Source: Bacteroidales bacterium
GTDB lineage: Bacteria > Bacteroidota > Bacteroidia > Bacteroidales > P3
NCBI GenBank assembly: GCA_016281475.1
Contig: JAEEIS010000219.1
Location: 1-28,089, forward strand
Length of the DNA stretch: 28,089 nucleotides
Reading direction: 5' to 3'
Shown here: piece after piece, positions 1 through 8,190 of the stretch
Position numbering within the stretch: the first letter of the stretch is position 1
Layout: each line of letters starts with the position of its first letter
The notes under the pieces: model-generated
Told to the model about the DNA's origin: nothing
What the model saw: the letters and a program-made list of their open reading frames with translations, nothing else
Database searches by the model: none
Translations under genes and position numbers: made by a program

Positions 1-732
1 CTGCTCGGTGTTGAACTTGCCCACAAGCGCGGCTTCGATTTTCAAGGCTTTGCTCCTATAACGGTCGATGAGATTGTCCACGAACTCGTGTTCTGTCCTG
101 GCACCGAAATTCAAGAGCATCTCTATGTCTATGCCGATGCTGGCATTCATACGCTCCAAGGTAACAGACCAGTTGTTGCCGGAGAACAGGGTGGTCCCGT
201 CTAGGTTATACAGCATGCCTGTCCACAGGTTTTCTGTGAAACGGGTGTCATCTTTGCGTTGGAGGTTGATATCTATTGCTTGATATCCCCCTGCTGCATC
301 CAACAGATAGGCCTCCACTGGGTGGAGGACTATGCCATTGGCTTTGGTCTTGCCCTCAGGCAGGGTGGTGAGGGTCAACTCGGTGTTGGCGAAGATGTCG
401 GTGAGGGAGGCCTCGACTGTGGTTACGTTCACCGTATTGCCCGAAACGTTTGCGGAGGTGACAAAGCGATAGAGCACCACCGTGTCGCGGTCGATGGCTA
501 TGACAGAGCCGGGGTGGATGTCTGGCACCGAATCGGTGAACTGGATTTGATAGCTGCCCGTGCTATCGTCATAGGCTGTCACAGAGGTTTCTTCCCAATC
601 GATGGGTACATAGTCGGGGTTGACCTCTAATTGACTCTGTTCATTCGGCTTTGGTTCTTTCTCGCATCCTGCGACGAACATTGTTGCACACATTAGCATT
701 ATGGCTGCTAAAATCTTAGTCAGTTTTTTCAT
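1..732 (-). CDS. Lipoprotein of unknown function, C-terminus cut by window edge
   Basis: Reading leftwards from 732 the frame stays open for 244 codons to base 1, so the C-terminus lies outside the window. The N-terminus is a lipoprotein signal peptide: MKKLTK, a hydrophobic stretch, then a lipobox ending VAGC at about residue 23. The acidic/lysine run after the cysteine (CEKEPK) resembles the export signal that sends Bacteroidota lipoproteins to the cell surface (inference). The mature part is rich in Asp, Thr and Val, shows no catalytic motif I recognise, and looks like beta-rich extracellular sequence. The start ATG overlaps the ygiQ stop by four bases (ATGA), so translation is probably coupled to ygiQ. 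I do not recognise the family. Confidence 0.8.
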   Translation of the reverse strand, partial: MKKLTKILAAIMLMCATMFVAGCEKEPKPNEQSQLEVNPDYVPIDWEETSVTAYDDSTGSYQIQFTDSVPDIHPGSVIAIDRDTVVLYRFVTSANVSGNTVNVTTVEASLTDIFANTELTLTTLPEGKTKANGIVLHPVEAYLLDAAGGYQAIDINLQRKDDTRFTENLWTGMLYNLDGTTLFSGNNWSVTLERMNASIGIDIEMLLNFGARTEHEFVDNLIDRYRSKALKIEAALVGKFNTEQ

Positions 733-2522
733 GATGTATATTTCGGGGTTAATAACTTGGGGATATAATTATCTAGATGATGATTGTGGAGTGCCTGACG
801 GATGGCTGCCTGGCACTCTTTCTTGTAGTAGAAGAACATGAGGTTCTGAGCCTTCTTCTCGTCGGGACGACGGGCGACATAGACGGGCTGCATGGTGTCG
901 GGATTGATGCCGGTGTAGTACATCTCGGTGCTGAGGGTCATGGGCGTGGGAGTGAAATCCTGTATCTGCTCAAGGCGGTAGCCAAGCCGCTTCATCTCGA
1001 CGGCGAGGTCGGCCATGTCGCGGAGCTGACAGCCGGGGTGTGAGCTGATGAAATAAGGGATAAGCTGGTAGCGGAGGCCTGCCTGACGGCAGATGGTGTC
1101 GAACTGCGCCTTTGTCTGAAGGAAGAGGTTGAAAGAGGGCTTGCGCATGAGCTGTAGCACGCGGTCGCTGGTGTGCTCGGGAGCCACCTTGAGACGACCG
1201 CTGACATGGTGCAGCACCACATGGCGGAAGTAGTCCCAGCCGTGGTTCTCCTTGGTGAAGAGGTCGCAACGGATGCCGCTGCCGATATAGACATGCTTAA
1301 TGCCTGGAATGGCGGAGACCTTCTTGTAGAGATCGACAAGTGGACGGTGGTCAGACTGGAGGTTTTTGCATATAGTGGGCTGGATGCAACTGTAGCGGGG
1401 GCATTTCTGACAGAGTGCCTTATCCTTTCCCGACATGCGATACATATTGGCAGAGGGGCCGCCGAGGTCGGTGATGACACCGTTGAAGTCGTCGCGCTCT
1501 GTTAGGGTTTTCACCTCGCGGAGGATAGAGGCTTCTGAGCGAGAGGCTATCTGCTTGCCCTGATGGGCGGAGATGGTGCAGAAGGAGCATCCGCCAAAAC
1601 AGCCGCGGTGGATGTTGACGGAGTTTTTAATCATCTCATAGGCGGGAACCGTGCCGCGCTTCTTGTACTTGGGATGAGGCAGGCGGGTGTAAGGGAGGTC
1701 GAAGGAGGCGTCAATCTCCTCGGTGGTCATGGGCGGCTCGGGTGGGTTGACCACGACAAGGCGGTCGCCGTGGCGCTGGACGAGGGTGGCGCAGACTATC
1801 TTGTTGCTCTCCTGCTCAATGATGTGGTAGTTCTCGGCTTGGGCGCGCTTGCTTTTGAGGCATTCCTCGAAGGAGTGGAGCTCTATTGTAGGGCTAGTAG
1901 AACTAGTATTACTAGTGATATATGCCACTTGAGGGAGGGTGTGGCAGGCTTCGATGCCTTTGCCTTGGTTGAGGAGATGGGCTATCTTGAGGGTGGTGCG
2001 CTCGCCCATGCCGTAGTTGAGCAGGTCGGCGGGTGTGTCGGCAAGGATGCTGGGGAAGAGCTTATCGTCCCAATAGTCATAGTGTGCCAAGCGGCGCATG
2101 GAGGCTTCGACACCGGCGATGACGACGGGGGTGTCGGGATAGAGCTGCTTGAGGATGCGGGTGTATACGTAGGTGGCGCGGTCGGGACGGAAGCCTGCCT
2201 GCCCACCAGGCGTGTAGGCATCGTCGTGACGCAGTCGACGGGCGGCGGTGTAGTGGTTGACCATGCTGTCCATGACACCGCTGTTGACACCAAAGAAGAG
2301 GCGTGGACGGCCAAACTTGCGAAAGTCGCGCAGGTCGTCGCGCCAGTTGGGCTGCGGGATGATAGCCACACGGTAACCAGCTGCTTCGAGCGTGCGCCCA
2401 ATAACGGCAGTGCCGAATGAGGGATGGTCGACGTAGGCATCGCCCGTGACAAGGACAATGTCGACCTGCTCCCATCCCAGGCGTTTGACCTCTTCTAATG
2501 TAATTGGTAAGAAATGCCCCAT
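729..2522 (-). CDS. ygiQ: YgiQ family radical SAM protein (UPF0313)
   Basis: A 597-residue protein with the YgiQ N-terminus (FLPITLEEVKRLGWEQVDIV, then VTGDAYVDHPSFG) and a radical SAM CxxxCxxC cluster at about residues 305-315 (RGCFGGCSFC) that would bind a 4Fe-4S cluster and S-adenosylmethionine. A second cysteine group (CQKCPRYSCIQPTIC) at about residues 370-390 may hold further metal. The biochemical reaction of YgiQ proteins is not established as far as I know. The C-terminus ends soon after the HHLDNYIP segment, without a long extra tail. The gene starts 18 bases after the 2541-3260 lipoprotein gene and its stop overlaps the start of the next lipoprotein gene, so it sits inside an envelope-protein operon. 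Family assignment is firm; function is open. Confidence 0.95.
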   Translation of the reverse strand: MGHFLPITLEEVKRLGWEQVDIVLVTGDAYVDHPSFGTAVIGRTLEAAGYRVAIIPQPNWRDDLRDFRKFGRPRLFFGVNSGVMDSMVNHYTAARRLRHDDAYTPGGQAGFRPDRATYVYTRILKQLYPDTPVVIAGVEASMRRLAHYDYWDDKLFPSILADTPADLLNYGMGERTTLKIAHLLNQGKGIEACHTLPQVAYITSNTSSTSPTIELHSFEECLKSKRAQAENYHIIEQESNKIVCATLVQRHGDRLVVVNPPEPPMTTEEIDASFDLPYTRLPHPKYKKRGTVPAYEMIKNSVNIHRGCFGGCSFCTISAHQGKQIASRSEASILREVKTLTERDDFNGVITDLGGPSANMYRMSGKDKALCQKCPRYSCIQPTICKNLQSDHRPLVDLYKKVSAIPGIKHVYIGSGIRCDLFTKENHGWDYFRHVVLHHVSGRLKVAPEHTSDRVLQLMRKPSFNLFLQTKAQFDTICRQAGLRYQLIPYFISSHPGCQLRDMADLAVEMKRLGYRLEQIQDFTPTPMTLSTEMYYTGINPDTMQPVYVARRPDEKKAQNLMFFYYKKECQAAIRQALHNHHLDNYIPKLLTPKYTS

Positions 2523-2540
2523 AGCCAGTAGATTGATTGG

Positions 2541-3260
2541 TTAGAAACGGAAATGTAAGCCAAGTGAGGCACTAAAACGGTCGTAATTGAAGAAGTTGTT
2601 TTCGGTGGGCCAGTCGGTGAGATAGGCGTAGGAGACATTGATTGAGAGCTTCACCTTCTGCCCTCCGATGCGAAACATCACCTGCGGCTCAAATAGGAGA
2701 TGAGGCGTATCGAGTGTCTCCTCAAGTTTCTCGGTGCCATCCTCCTGCAGCAACACCTTCTCCCACTGCGACTGCATCATGCCCCCTTTCACACCCATGC
2801 CGAAGTCGATTTCGCCATCCAACAGGTCCACCCAGCCAAGGTTGACCTGTCCGAAATAAAGATTATAGTGGCCATCCACACGGTAATGCACATCCCTGAT
2901 AGTATTGATGTTGTTGTTACATGAGTTGCCATAGCCGTAGCCGAGATAACCTTCGAGCACCGTCTTCCCAAACGGAAAAAAAGTGCCTGCCAACGCTTGG
3001 GCATAATAGGTGTTCCATTCAGTAATACTGAAAGAGGTCTGCAAGCCAAGAGCCTGCAATGGAGCGTAGCTGAAAGAGGCATTGAGAGCCGGATGGGCCA
3101 GCAGAGGTGCCGATATAGATGCGGAAGCGTCTAACTGCATCTCCCCTTTCTCATGCAATAGCGGAATGTCGGCATTGTGGGGATGATAGACTACGCAGGA
3201 AGAGACAAGCCCCACCAGCAGAAGCGTCGAAAACAGACTACTATGTGTTTTTCTTTTCAT
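2541..3260 (-). CDS. Outer-membrane-type lipoprotein, unknown function
   Basis: A 239-residue protein starting MKRKTHSS with a hydrophobic segment and a lipobox (LVSSC) near residue 22, so it should be lipid-anchored. The mature part alternates polar and hydrophobic residues, is rich in Tyr, Gly and Phe (for example YLGYGYGN), and ends in a phenylalanine after aromatic strand-like repeats (RFSASLGLHFRF). That pattern is typical of small outer-membrane beta-barrels, although a lipidated barrel is unusual. It begins 11 bases after the S41 lipoprotein stop and is followed after 18 bases by ygiQ, so it is very likely co-transcribed with both. No named family is recognised. Confidence 0.8.
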   Translation of the reverse strand: MKRKTHSSLFSTLLLVGLVSSCVVYHPHNADIPLLHEKGEMQLDASASISAPLLAHPALNASFSYAPLQALGLQTSFSITEWNTYYAQALAGTFFPFGKTVLEGYLGYGYGNSCNNNINTIRDVHYRVDGHYNLYFGQVNLGWVDLLDGEIDFGMGVKGGMMQSQWEKVLLQEDGTEKLEETLDTPHLLFEPQVMFRIGGQKVKLSINVSYAYLTDWPTENNFFNYDRFSASLGLHFRF

Positions 3261-3271
3261 GAGACATAATG

Positions 3272-4561
3272 CTAATAGGAGGCTATGTAATTGAGGGCTA
3301 CATCGAGTTGGGGCTTGTAACTGCCATCGTAGTCTTTGCGGAGCATCACCTGGTCGGGGGTGTGACCGATACCCTCAAGCACCTGTCCGCCAATACTGGC
3401 CTCGAAGGTGGAAGTGTAGACATAATGGCCTCGATAGTTGGTGCCGTCGCCAAACGGGCCGCCGTAGTTGAGGTCGATATCGGTGAAAGGCTGTAGCGGA
3501 CCGGTGGCACCGTAGGTGCGTTCGCCAATGGTATGAACCGTAGATAGTACCTGTTTGGCACATAGCGGCTCTATCTCGCCCATGCTGGCGGAATTAATGT
3601 CGCAAAGGATGACATAAGGTATCTTCTCGGCAGTAATATCGCGATGGTAGGTGCTGTTCGGATAAATATAATAGGGTGTCCAAGGAGAATACTCCTGTCG
3701 ACCGGGACCTTCCTTATAGCGGGTCTGCATCACTTCGGCACGTTCGTTGAGGAAGGTACCGATAAGATAGTCGAGGTCGTCCTGGTAGCCTCCGTTGTTG
3801 GCACGGTTGTCGAGGATGATACCCGCCAGTTGGCTGCGGGGGGTATCGGTGATAGCACGCAGCCAATGGTCGAGAAGCGTGGCCCCCTCACCTGTCAGCG
3901 ACTGCTCTCCAAGCGCACGGATGACCGGCGTGAAGGCCGCCATCGACTGCCATAGATAAGGCACCAGCCGGCCATCGGGCAAGCGAAACAGTATGTAATG
4001 ATAAATGACATTCGACGAGATGGCTTCCTCATAGAAAGGGAAAGTGCCAGACTCATGCTCTACAACGGTGTAGCCTTCTGACTCAATACCATCTAAAAAA
4101 GAGCATATCGAAGCTCTAGCTTGTGAATTGGACTCCAGATAATAGTCTCGCTGAGTCACCTCTGCCTGTCCTGGTCGAACGACCACCAACTGCCCTTCCT
4201 CTGTAGGCAAGGGATGGAGGTTCTGAACCACGACCATCATGTGGTGGTCTATCATCTGACCAAAAGCCGCACTATAGAGATTAGTCAATTCTCCCATACT
4301 GACGAAACCACTGTCGGCATAGTGGCTATCTAGAGCTTGAAACTTCGGCAAGTAACGGTCGTACACATCATCCCAGTCGGTTGTGTCCACATCCCAAAAA
4401 ACGTAGCCAGTGCTAATGCTTTTCCATAGAAAAATGAATTGTTCTTCGTAGGTGCTGTATGCCAGCTTATGGCTTTCGCCGATATAAGGCACATTGTCCG
4501 ACTCCTTACGACAGGAGCAGAGCATAAGTGTGGCAATAGCCAAAAGGAGTGTTCTTTTCAT
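3272..4561 (-). CDS. S41 family peptidase lipoprotein
   Basis: I place the start at 4561 (MKRTLLLAIATLMLCSC) because it gives a clean lipoprotein signal peptide with a lipobox cysteine near residue 17 and overlaps the upstream stop by ATGA; the longer open frame has no signal sequence. The mature protein, about 429 residues in total, carries S41 features: an N-terminal segment with FWDVDTTDWDDVYDRYLP, a LAGIILDNRANNGG strand, the nucleophile region DINSASMGEIE near residue 324, and GERTYGATG about 25 residues later. In CtpA-type enzymes the last motif carries the catalytic lysine (TYGKG); here it is alanine, so catalysis would need another base, as in the tricorn/IRBP-like branch, or is absent. 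It is probably a surface or periplasmic protease or peptide-binding protein. Confidence 0.85.
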   Translation of the reverse strand: MKRTLLLAIATLMLCSCRKESDNVPYIGESHKLAYSTYEEQFIFLWKSISTGYVFWDVDTTDWDDVYDRYLPKFQALDSHYADSGFVSMGELTNLYSAAFGQMIDHHMMVVVQNLHPLPTEEGQLVVVRPGQAEVTQRDYYLESNSQARASICSFLDGIESEGYTVVEHESGTFPFYEEAISSNVIYHYILFRLPDGRLVPYLWQSMAAFTPVIRALGEQSLTGEGATLLDHWLRAITDTPRSQLAGIILDNRANNGGYQDDLDYLIGTFLNERAEVMQTRYKEGPGRQEYSPWTPYYIYPNSTYHRDITAEKIPYVILCDINSASMGEIEPLCAKQVLSTVHTIGERTYGATGPLQPFTDIDLNYGGPFGDGTNYRGHYVYTSTFEASIGGQVLEGIGHTPDQVMLRKDYDGSYKPQLDVALNYIASY

Positions 4562-5244
4562 TGCCGTTCCTTTCTTGGAATAAAATACGAGATGCCAAAC
4601 GTGAGTGTGCCAGTGGTAAGGTAGCGATAGTCCTGCAAGTGGGGATAGCCCTTGTGGTGACTGACAAGGTCGTAGTATAGGAGAGCGTCGAGGCTGAGGG
4701 CGATGTGAGAGACGAGGCAATAGCTCAGACCTATTCCACCTGCCAACCCGGCATCGCATCGACGGTCGGTACTCTCAAAGTCGGGCATATTGTCGAAATC
4801 GTTGAAAAATACCTCGTAGTCGGTCATTCCATAAGTGATGCCATTGACACGCTGCCGCAACCAATAGCCAGCAAAACCACCCAACAACAGATGACCACGC
4901 AGACGTTCTGCACCAAAGGAAAAATCTGCCATGAGAGGCAGAGCCAAATAGGTGTTGAGATGGTCGGTGTATACGGGAGAGAGGTAGTTTAGATGCCTTT
5001 GCAAGCGGTGGTTGCGTTGCATCACACTAAGGTCGGCACGAACTGCCAACCAAGGATTAATCGTGTAGCTTCCTCTAATACCGATGTCGTAGCCACAAAG
5101 GCTTTCGTATGTTTCGTCGATACGGCTGGCATGAGAGCGGTCTATGTCAGTGACGCTTGTTCCCCCACGAATGCCTACAGACCATTGTGCCAAAGCCACC
5201 CCCTGCAACAGACAGCACAAAAGAAAAAGAACCCATCGTTTCAT
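4558..5244 (-). CDS. PorT-like outer-membrane beta-barrel protein
   Basis: About 228 residues from MKRWVLFLLCCLLQGVALAQ, a classical signal peptide with cleavage likely after ALA or AQ. An in-frame ATG at 5256 (MATFMKRW) is possible. Still longer frames translate the upstream AT-rich repeat (SIFNFQF) and are unlikely to be real. The mature sequence opens with WSVGIRGGTSVTDI and runs through alternating aromatic/glycine strands (IGIRGSYTINPWLAVRADLSV, LPLMADFSF, HLLLGGFAGYWL), the signature of small PorT/OmpW-like barrels of Bacteroidota. It ends in FGISYFIPRKERQ. Its stop codon overlaps the start of the S41 lipoprotein (ATGA), which argues that the barrel and the peptidase are made together. 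No specific transport substrate can be inferred. Confidence 0.85.
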   Translation of the reverse strand: MKRWVLFLLCCLLQGVALAQWSVGIRGGTSVTDIDRSHASRIDETYESLCGYDIGIRGSYTINPWLAVRADLSVMQRNHRLQRHLNYLSPVYTDHLNTYLALPLMADFSFGAERLRGHLLLGGFAGYWLRQRVNGITYGMTDYEVFFNDFDNMPDFESTDRRCDAGLAGGIGLSYCLVSHIALSLDALLYYDLVSHHKGYPHLQDYRYLTTGTLTFGISYFIPRKERQ

Positions 5245-5261
5245 AAACGTTGCCATAAACT

Positions 5262-5331
5262 GAAAATTGAAAATTGAAACTTCGTGGCAGAGGTCATTTC
5301 CACGCCCCGACAATTTCAATTTTCAATTTTC
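5262..5331. repeat. Perfect 18-bp inverted repeat between pgk and the beta-barrel gene
   Basis: Bases 5262-5279 (gaaaattgaaaattgaaa) and 5314-5331 (tttcaattttcaattttc) are exact reverse complements separated by 34 bases. The spacer holds a further CGTGG/CCACG pairing (5283-5287 with 5300-5304). Each arm is a tandem of the 7-base word GAAAATT. In the transcript from pgk it would form a long AU-rich hairpin beginning about 14 bases after the pgk stop, so it could attenuate or process the message. No uridine run follows, so it is not a textbook terminator. Confidence 0.75.
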
Positions 5332-5344
5332 GCTTTTAAATACT

Positions 5345-6541
5345 TCAATCCTGAATGGCCTTGATGCCAGGGAGAACCTTGCCTTCGAGGTACTCGAGCA
5401 TGGCACCACCACCAGTGGAGACATAGCTCATCTGGTCGGCAAGGCCCATCTGCTTGACGGCAGCCACGCTGTCGCCACCGCCAACGGCTGCAAAGCAACC
5501 CTGCTTGCAGGCTTCGGCCACGCTGAGGGCAATCTCGTTGGTGCCCTTAGCGAAGGTGCTGAGTTCGAAAACACCGGCAGGACCGTTCCAGAGGATGGTC
5601 TTGCTAGCCATGATGATGTCGCGGATAGCCTTGCAGCTCTCAGGGCCGCAGTCCATGCTCTCCCAACCATCGGGTACTTCTCCGCTGGGGACAATCTGGG
5701 TGTTGGCATCGTTGCCAAACTTGTCGCCGATGACACTATCAACTGGCAGATAGTACTTCACGCCGTGGTCATCCATCTTCTTCATCAGTTCAATAGCAAG
5801 GTCCATCTTGTCATCCTCACAGATGCTGTTGCCAATCTTGCCACCAAGGGCCTTAGTGAAGGTATAACGCATACCACCGATGATAATCATATTGTCGACC
5901 TTGTCGATAAGGTTCTCAAGGATGCCGATCTTGCTGCTGACCTTGCTGCCACCGATGATGGCAGTGAAAGGACGCGGAGGATTCTGCATCAGCTTCTCGA
6001 GGTTGCGCACCTCGTTCTCCATAAGGAATCCGAAATACTTGTCGTTGGGGAAGAATCGTGCAATGACGGCAGTGGAGCTGTGCTCGCGGTGGGCTGCACC
6101 GAAAGCGTCGTTGATGTAGCAGTCGCCCAGCTTGGAAAGCTGCTCAGCCAATTCGACACCACCTTTAGTCTCCTCGGGATAGAAACGGATGTTCTCGAGC
6201 AGCATCACCTCGCCATCCTTGAGGTTCTTGGCCATATCCTCCACCTTGCCCTCGCCCAGCAGCGACTGGGTGAACTGAACGGGACGGTTGATGAGGGTCT
6301 CGAGATACTTGGCGACAGGCTCCAGCGTCAGCTCAGGTTCGAACCCACCCTTCTTGGGGCGGCCAAAATGTGCCATGATGATGATGGCGGCACCGTCGGC
6401 AAGCAGTTTGTTGATGGTGGGCAGCGACTCGCGCATACGGGTGTCGTCGGTGATACGCCTGTTATCGTCCATGGGGACGTTGAAGTCGACACGCAAGAGC
6501 ACCTTGCGGCCTTTGAAGTTCACATCTTTAATGGATTTCAT
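5345..6541 (-). CDS. pgk: Phosphoglycerate kinase
   Basis: Catalyses 1,3-bisphosphoglycerate + ADP to 3-phosphoglycerate + ATP in cytosolic glycolysis. The 398-residue length is standard. Visible motifs in order: RVDFNVPMDD with the substrate-binding Asp/Asn near residue 20, GRPKKG, ENIRFYPEE, NDAFGAAHREHSS, the nucleotide-side GGSKVSSKIGILENL, WNGPAGVFE, and the C-terminal GGGDSVAAV and STGGGAMLEYLEG. One small oddity is IIGGMRYTF where many homologues have GGGMAYTF. The start MKSIKDVNFKG fits the family. It follows atpB after a 104-base gap with an imperfect hairpin, and is followed by a hairpin and envelope genes, so linkage to either side is loose. Confidence 0.98.
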   Translation of the reverse strand: MKSIKDVNFKGRKVLLRVDFNVPMDDNRRITDDTRMRESLPTINKLLADGAAIIIMAHFGRPKKGGFEPELTLEPVAKYLETLINRPVQFTQSLLGEGKVEDMAKNLKDGEVMLLENIRFYPEETKGGVELAEQLSKLGDCYINDAFGAAHREHSSTAVIARFFPNDKYFGFLMENEVRNLEKLMQNPPRPFTAIIGGSKVSSKIGILENLIDKVDNMIIIGGMRYTFTKALGGKIGNSICEDDKMDLAIELMKKMDDHGVKYYLPVDSVIGDKFGNDANTQIVPSGEVPDGWESMDCGPESCKAIRDIIMASKTILWNGPAGVFELSTFAKGTNEIALSVAEACKQGCFAAVGGGDSVAAVKQMGLADQMSYVSTGGGAMLEYLEGKVLPGIKAIQD

Positions 6542-6587
6542 GATAATATAGTTTTAATGGATTAGTACTTCAACAATTGTTTGAATA

Positions 6588-6637
6588 CTTGAATGCTTGA
6601 TTGCTTAAGTAATTACTCAGGCATCAACACATTCAAG
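6588..6637. repeat. Word repeats and imperfect inverted repeat in the atpB-pgk gap
   Basis: The gap 6542-6645 holds variants of the word CTTGAATG/CTTGATTG in tandem (about 6581-6606) and the reverse-complement word cattcaag at 6630-6637, giving an exact 8-bp pairing with 6588-6595 and a longer imperfect one. A 10-base palindrome, agtaattact, lies between at 6608-6617. It has the same architecture as the pgk-distal hairpin but a different word. I see no clear promoter for pgk in it. Confidence 0.55.
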
Positions 6638-6645
6638 CAATAAGA

Positions 6646-7851
6646 TTAGGCTTCGGCGTGGTGAGGCTCGTGGACGGCCATGCCGATGTAGAGTGACGAC
6701 AGCATGGTGAACACAAATGCCTGGATGTAGGCCACCAGACACTCAAGCACACTGATGAACACGCTGAACACCACCGATATGACCGACACACCAGCACCCA
6801 CACCCATGGAAATAGTGTTACTGAAGATGAAGATAAGCACCACGAAGCCAAGAATGACGATATGGCCTGCCGTCATATTGGCAAAGAGTCGGATCATCAG
6901 CACGATGGGCTTGGTGAACACACCCACCAGCTCGACAATGGGCATCAGCGGGAAAATCTTCAGCCATGCCGGAACACCAGGGGTGTTGAAGATGTCGACC
7001 CAATAGTGCTTATTGCCACTGAGGTTGGTGATAAAGAAAGTAATCAATGCCAGCGTGGCAGTGATGGCGATATTGCCCGTCACATTGGCACCTGCGGGGA
7101 AGAAGGGAATCAGTCCCATGCAGTTGCTGAAGAAGATGAAGAAGAAAAGCGTAAGCATGTAGGGCAGGTACTTCTCGTAGTGTTTCTCCCCTATCATAGG
7201 ACGGACAATGTCGTCGCGCACGAAGACCACCAGCAGCTCCACCAACGACTGCAGGCCTTTGGGGGCCTGATTCTCGCGCACCCTATACCCCTTCTTGGCA
7301 ATCATTACGATGACGATGAGCATGACCACAATAATCATGATGGCCGCGGGCACCTTGGTGATGGAAAGATCGATGGGCTTAACAGTATTGCCGGCCTCGT
7401 CGAGCAGCAACTCACCATTCTCGTCGACACAGACGACCTCCTCCTTTTCCAAGCCTCCACCAACAAGACGATAGCCCTTATAATCGGCATGACCATGATG
7501 GAACTTGGACGACATGAAGATATCGAGATGCCCGTCGTTGACGAGGATTATGGGCAGGGGGATGGCAACGGCATGTTCCTTGCCGTCCTTGCCGTAGTAG
7601 TCGAACATGTGCCACGAGTGCGCGTCGCTGACGTGACCGATGATGGTGGAACCGGGATTGAAAGCCCCCTCGGCCTCTACCTCCTCCACTTCAAACTCCT
7701 CTACAAAGGGGTCCTCGCTTTCGAAGTCGTCGGTGGCGACAAACTCAAAAGGCAACGACTCGTCAGCAGCCAGCTCGATAAACTCCTGTGCATTCGCAGT
7801 TGTCCCTATTGCCAGTGCCAACGCCATAAATAAAAAGGATATACGTCTCAT
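6646..7851 (-). CDS. atpB: F0F1 ATP synthase subunit a
   Basis: Subunit a forms the proton half-channels of the F0 motor in the inner membrane. The start at 7851 (MRRISFLFMALALAIGTTANAQ) gives a signal peptide and a 401-residue protein; the longer frame overlaps the upstream gene. After an N-terminal extension of roughly 140 residues rich in Asp/Glu (typical of Bacteroidota) the conserved core begins near residue 200: YLPYMLTLFFFIFFSNCMGL, FFITNLSG, and IRLFANMTAGH with the essential arginine near residue 320. The C-terminus is VHEPHHAEA. It starts 7 bases after the small helix protein gene. No other ATP synthase gene is next to it: pgk follows directly, so atpE/atpF must be elsewhere. Confidence 0.96.
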   Translation of the reverse strand: MRRISFLFMALALAIGTTANAQEFIELAADESLPFEFVATDDFESEDPFVEEFEVEEVEAEGAFNPGSTIIGHVSDAHSWHMFDYYGKDGKEHAVAIPLPIILVNDGHLDIFMSSKFHHGHADYKGYRLVGGGLEKEEVVCVDENGELLLDEAGNTVKPIDLSITKVPAAIMIIVVMLIVIVMIAKKGYRVRENQAPKGLQSLVELLVVFVRDDIVRPMIGEKHYEKYLPYMLTLFFFIFFSNCMGLIPFFPAGANVTGNIAITATLALITFFITNLSGNKHYWVDIFNTPGVPAWLKIFPLMPIVELVGVFTKPIVLMIRLFANMTAGHIVILGFVVLIFIFSNTISMGVGAGVSVISVVFSVFISVLECLVAYIQAFVFTMLSSLYIGMAVHEPHHAEA

Positions 7852-7858
7852 AGTGTTA

Positions 7859-8170
7859 TTAATGTTTTGTTTGTTCAAATGTTTCTCTCGGCAGCGAAAA
7901 CTCATTTTCGTCGCTCTCGACTTTCGCGATGTTGTTAAAGATGTCCACCTGCATGGAATCGAAAATGTTGAGTTGGTTCTTTGGTTCGGCCTTAGCCATG
8001 GCATTCATCTCGCTCTTATACTGTCGCAGCGTCTGACGCACCATCTTGTGCACCGCCGCCGGACAAGTGGTCTGATGAGCCTTAGCGTAAGCCTTCAGCA
8101 TCTCACCCTCCCACTCGGGGAGGGTAATGCTGACTTTTTTCGGCTTAGGTTTTGAACGTGAACCTTTCAT
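7859..8170 (-). CDS. Small ribbon-helix-helix-like protein with a clamp-motif-like tail
   Basis: A 103-residue basic protein. Residues 10-50 (KKVSITLP, then an amphipathic helix, TTCPAAV, and a second helix KMVRQTLRQY) have the strand-helix-helix layout of ribbon-helix-helix DNA-binding proteins; this is pattern recognition, not a search. The second half contains QLNIFDSMQVDIFNN. QLNIF resembles the bacterial sliding-clamp-binding pentapeptide (consensus QL[SD]LF). The gene starts 20 bases after the DUF2723 gene and ends 7 bases before atpB, so it is in that operon. It could be an autoregulator or a nucleoid-associated protein; I cannot assign a function. A GAGAAG tract lies just upstream of the start, a rare Shine-Dalgarno-like site here. 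Confidence 0.8.
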   Translation of the reverse strand: MKGSRSKPKPKKVSITLPEWEGEMLKAYAKAHQTTCPAAVHKMVRQTLRQYKSEMNAMAKAEPKNQLNIFDSMQVDIFNNIAKVESDENEFSLPRETFEQTKH

Positions 8171-8190
8171 CTTCTCATCTCTTATACATG

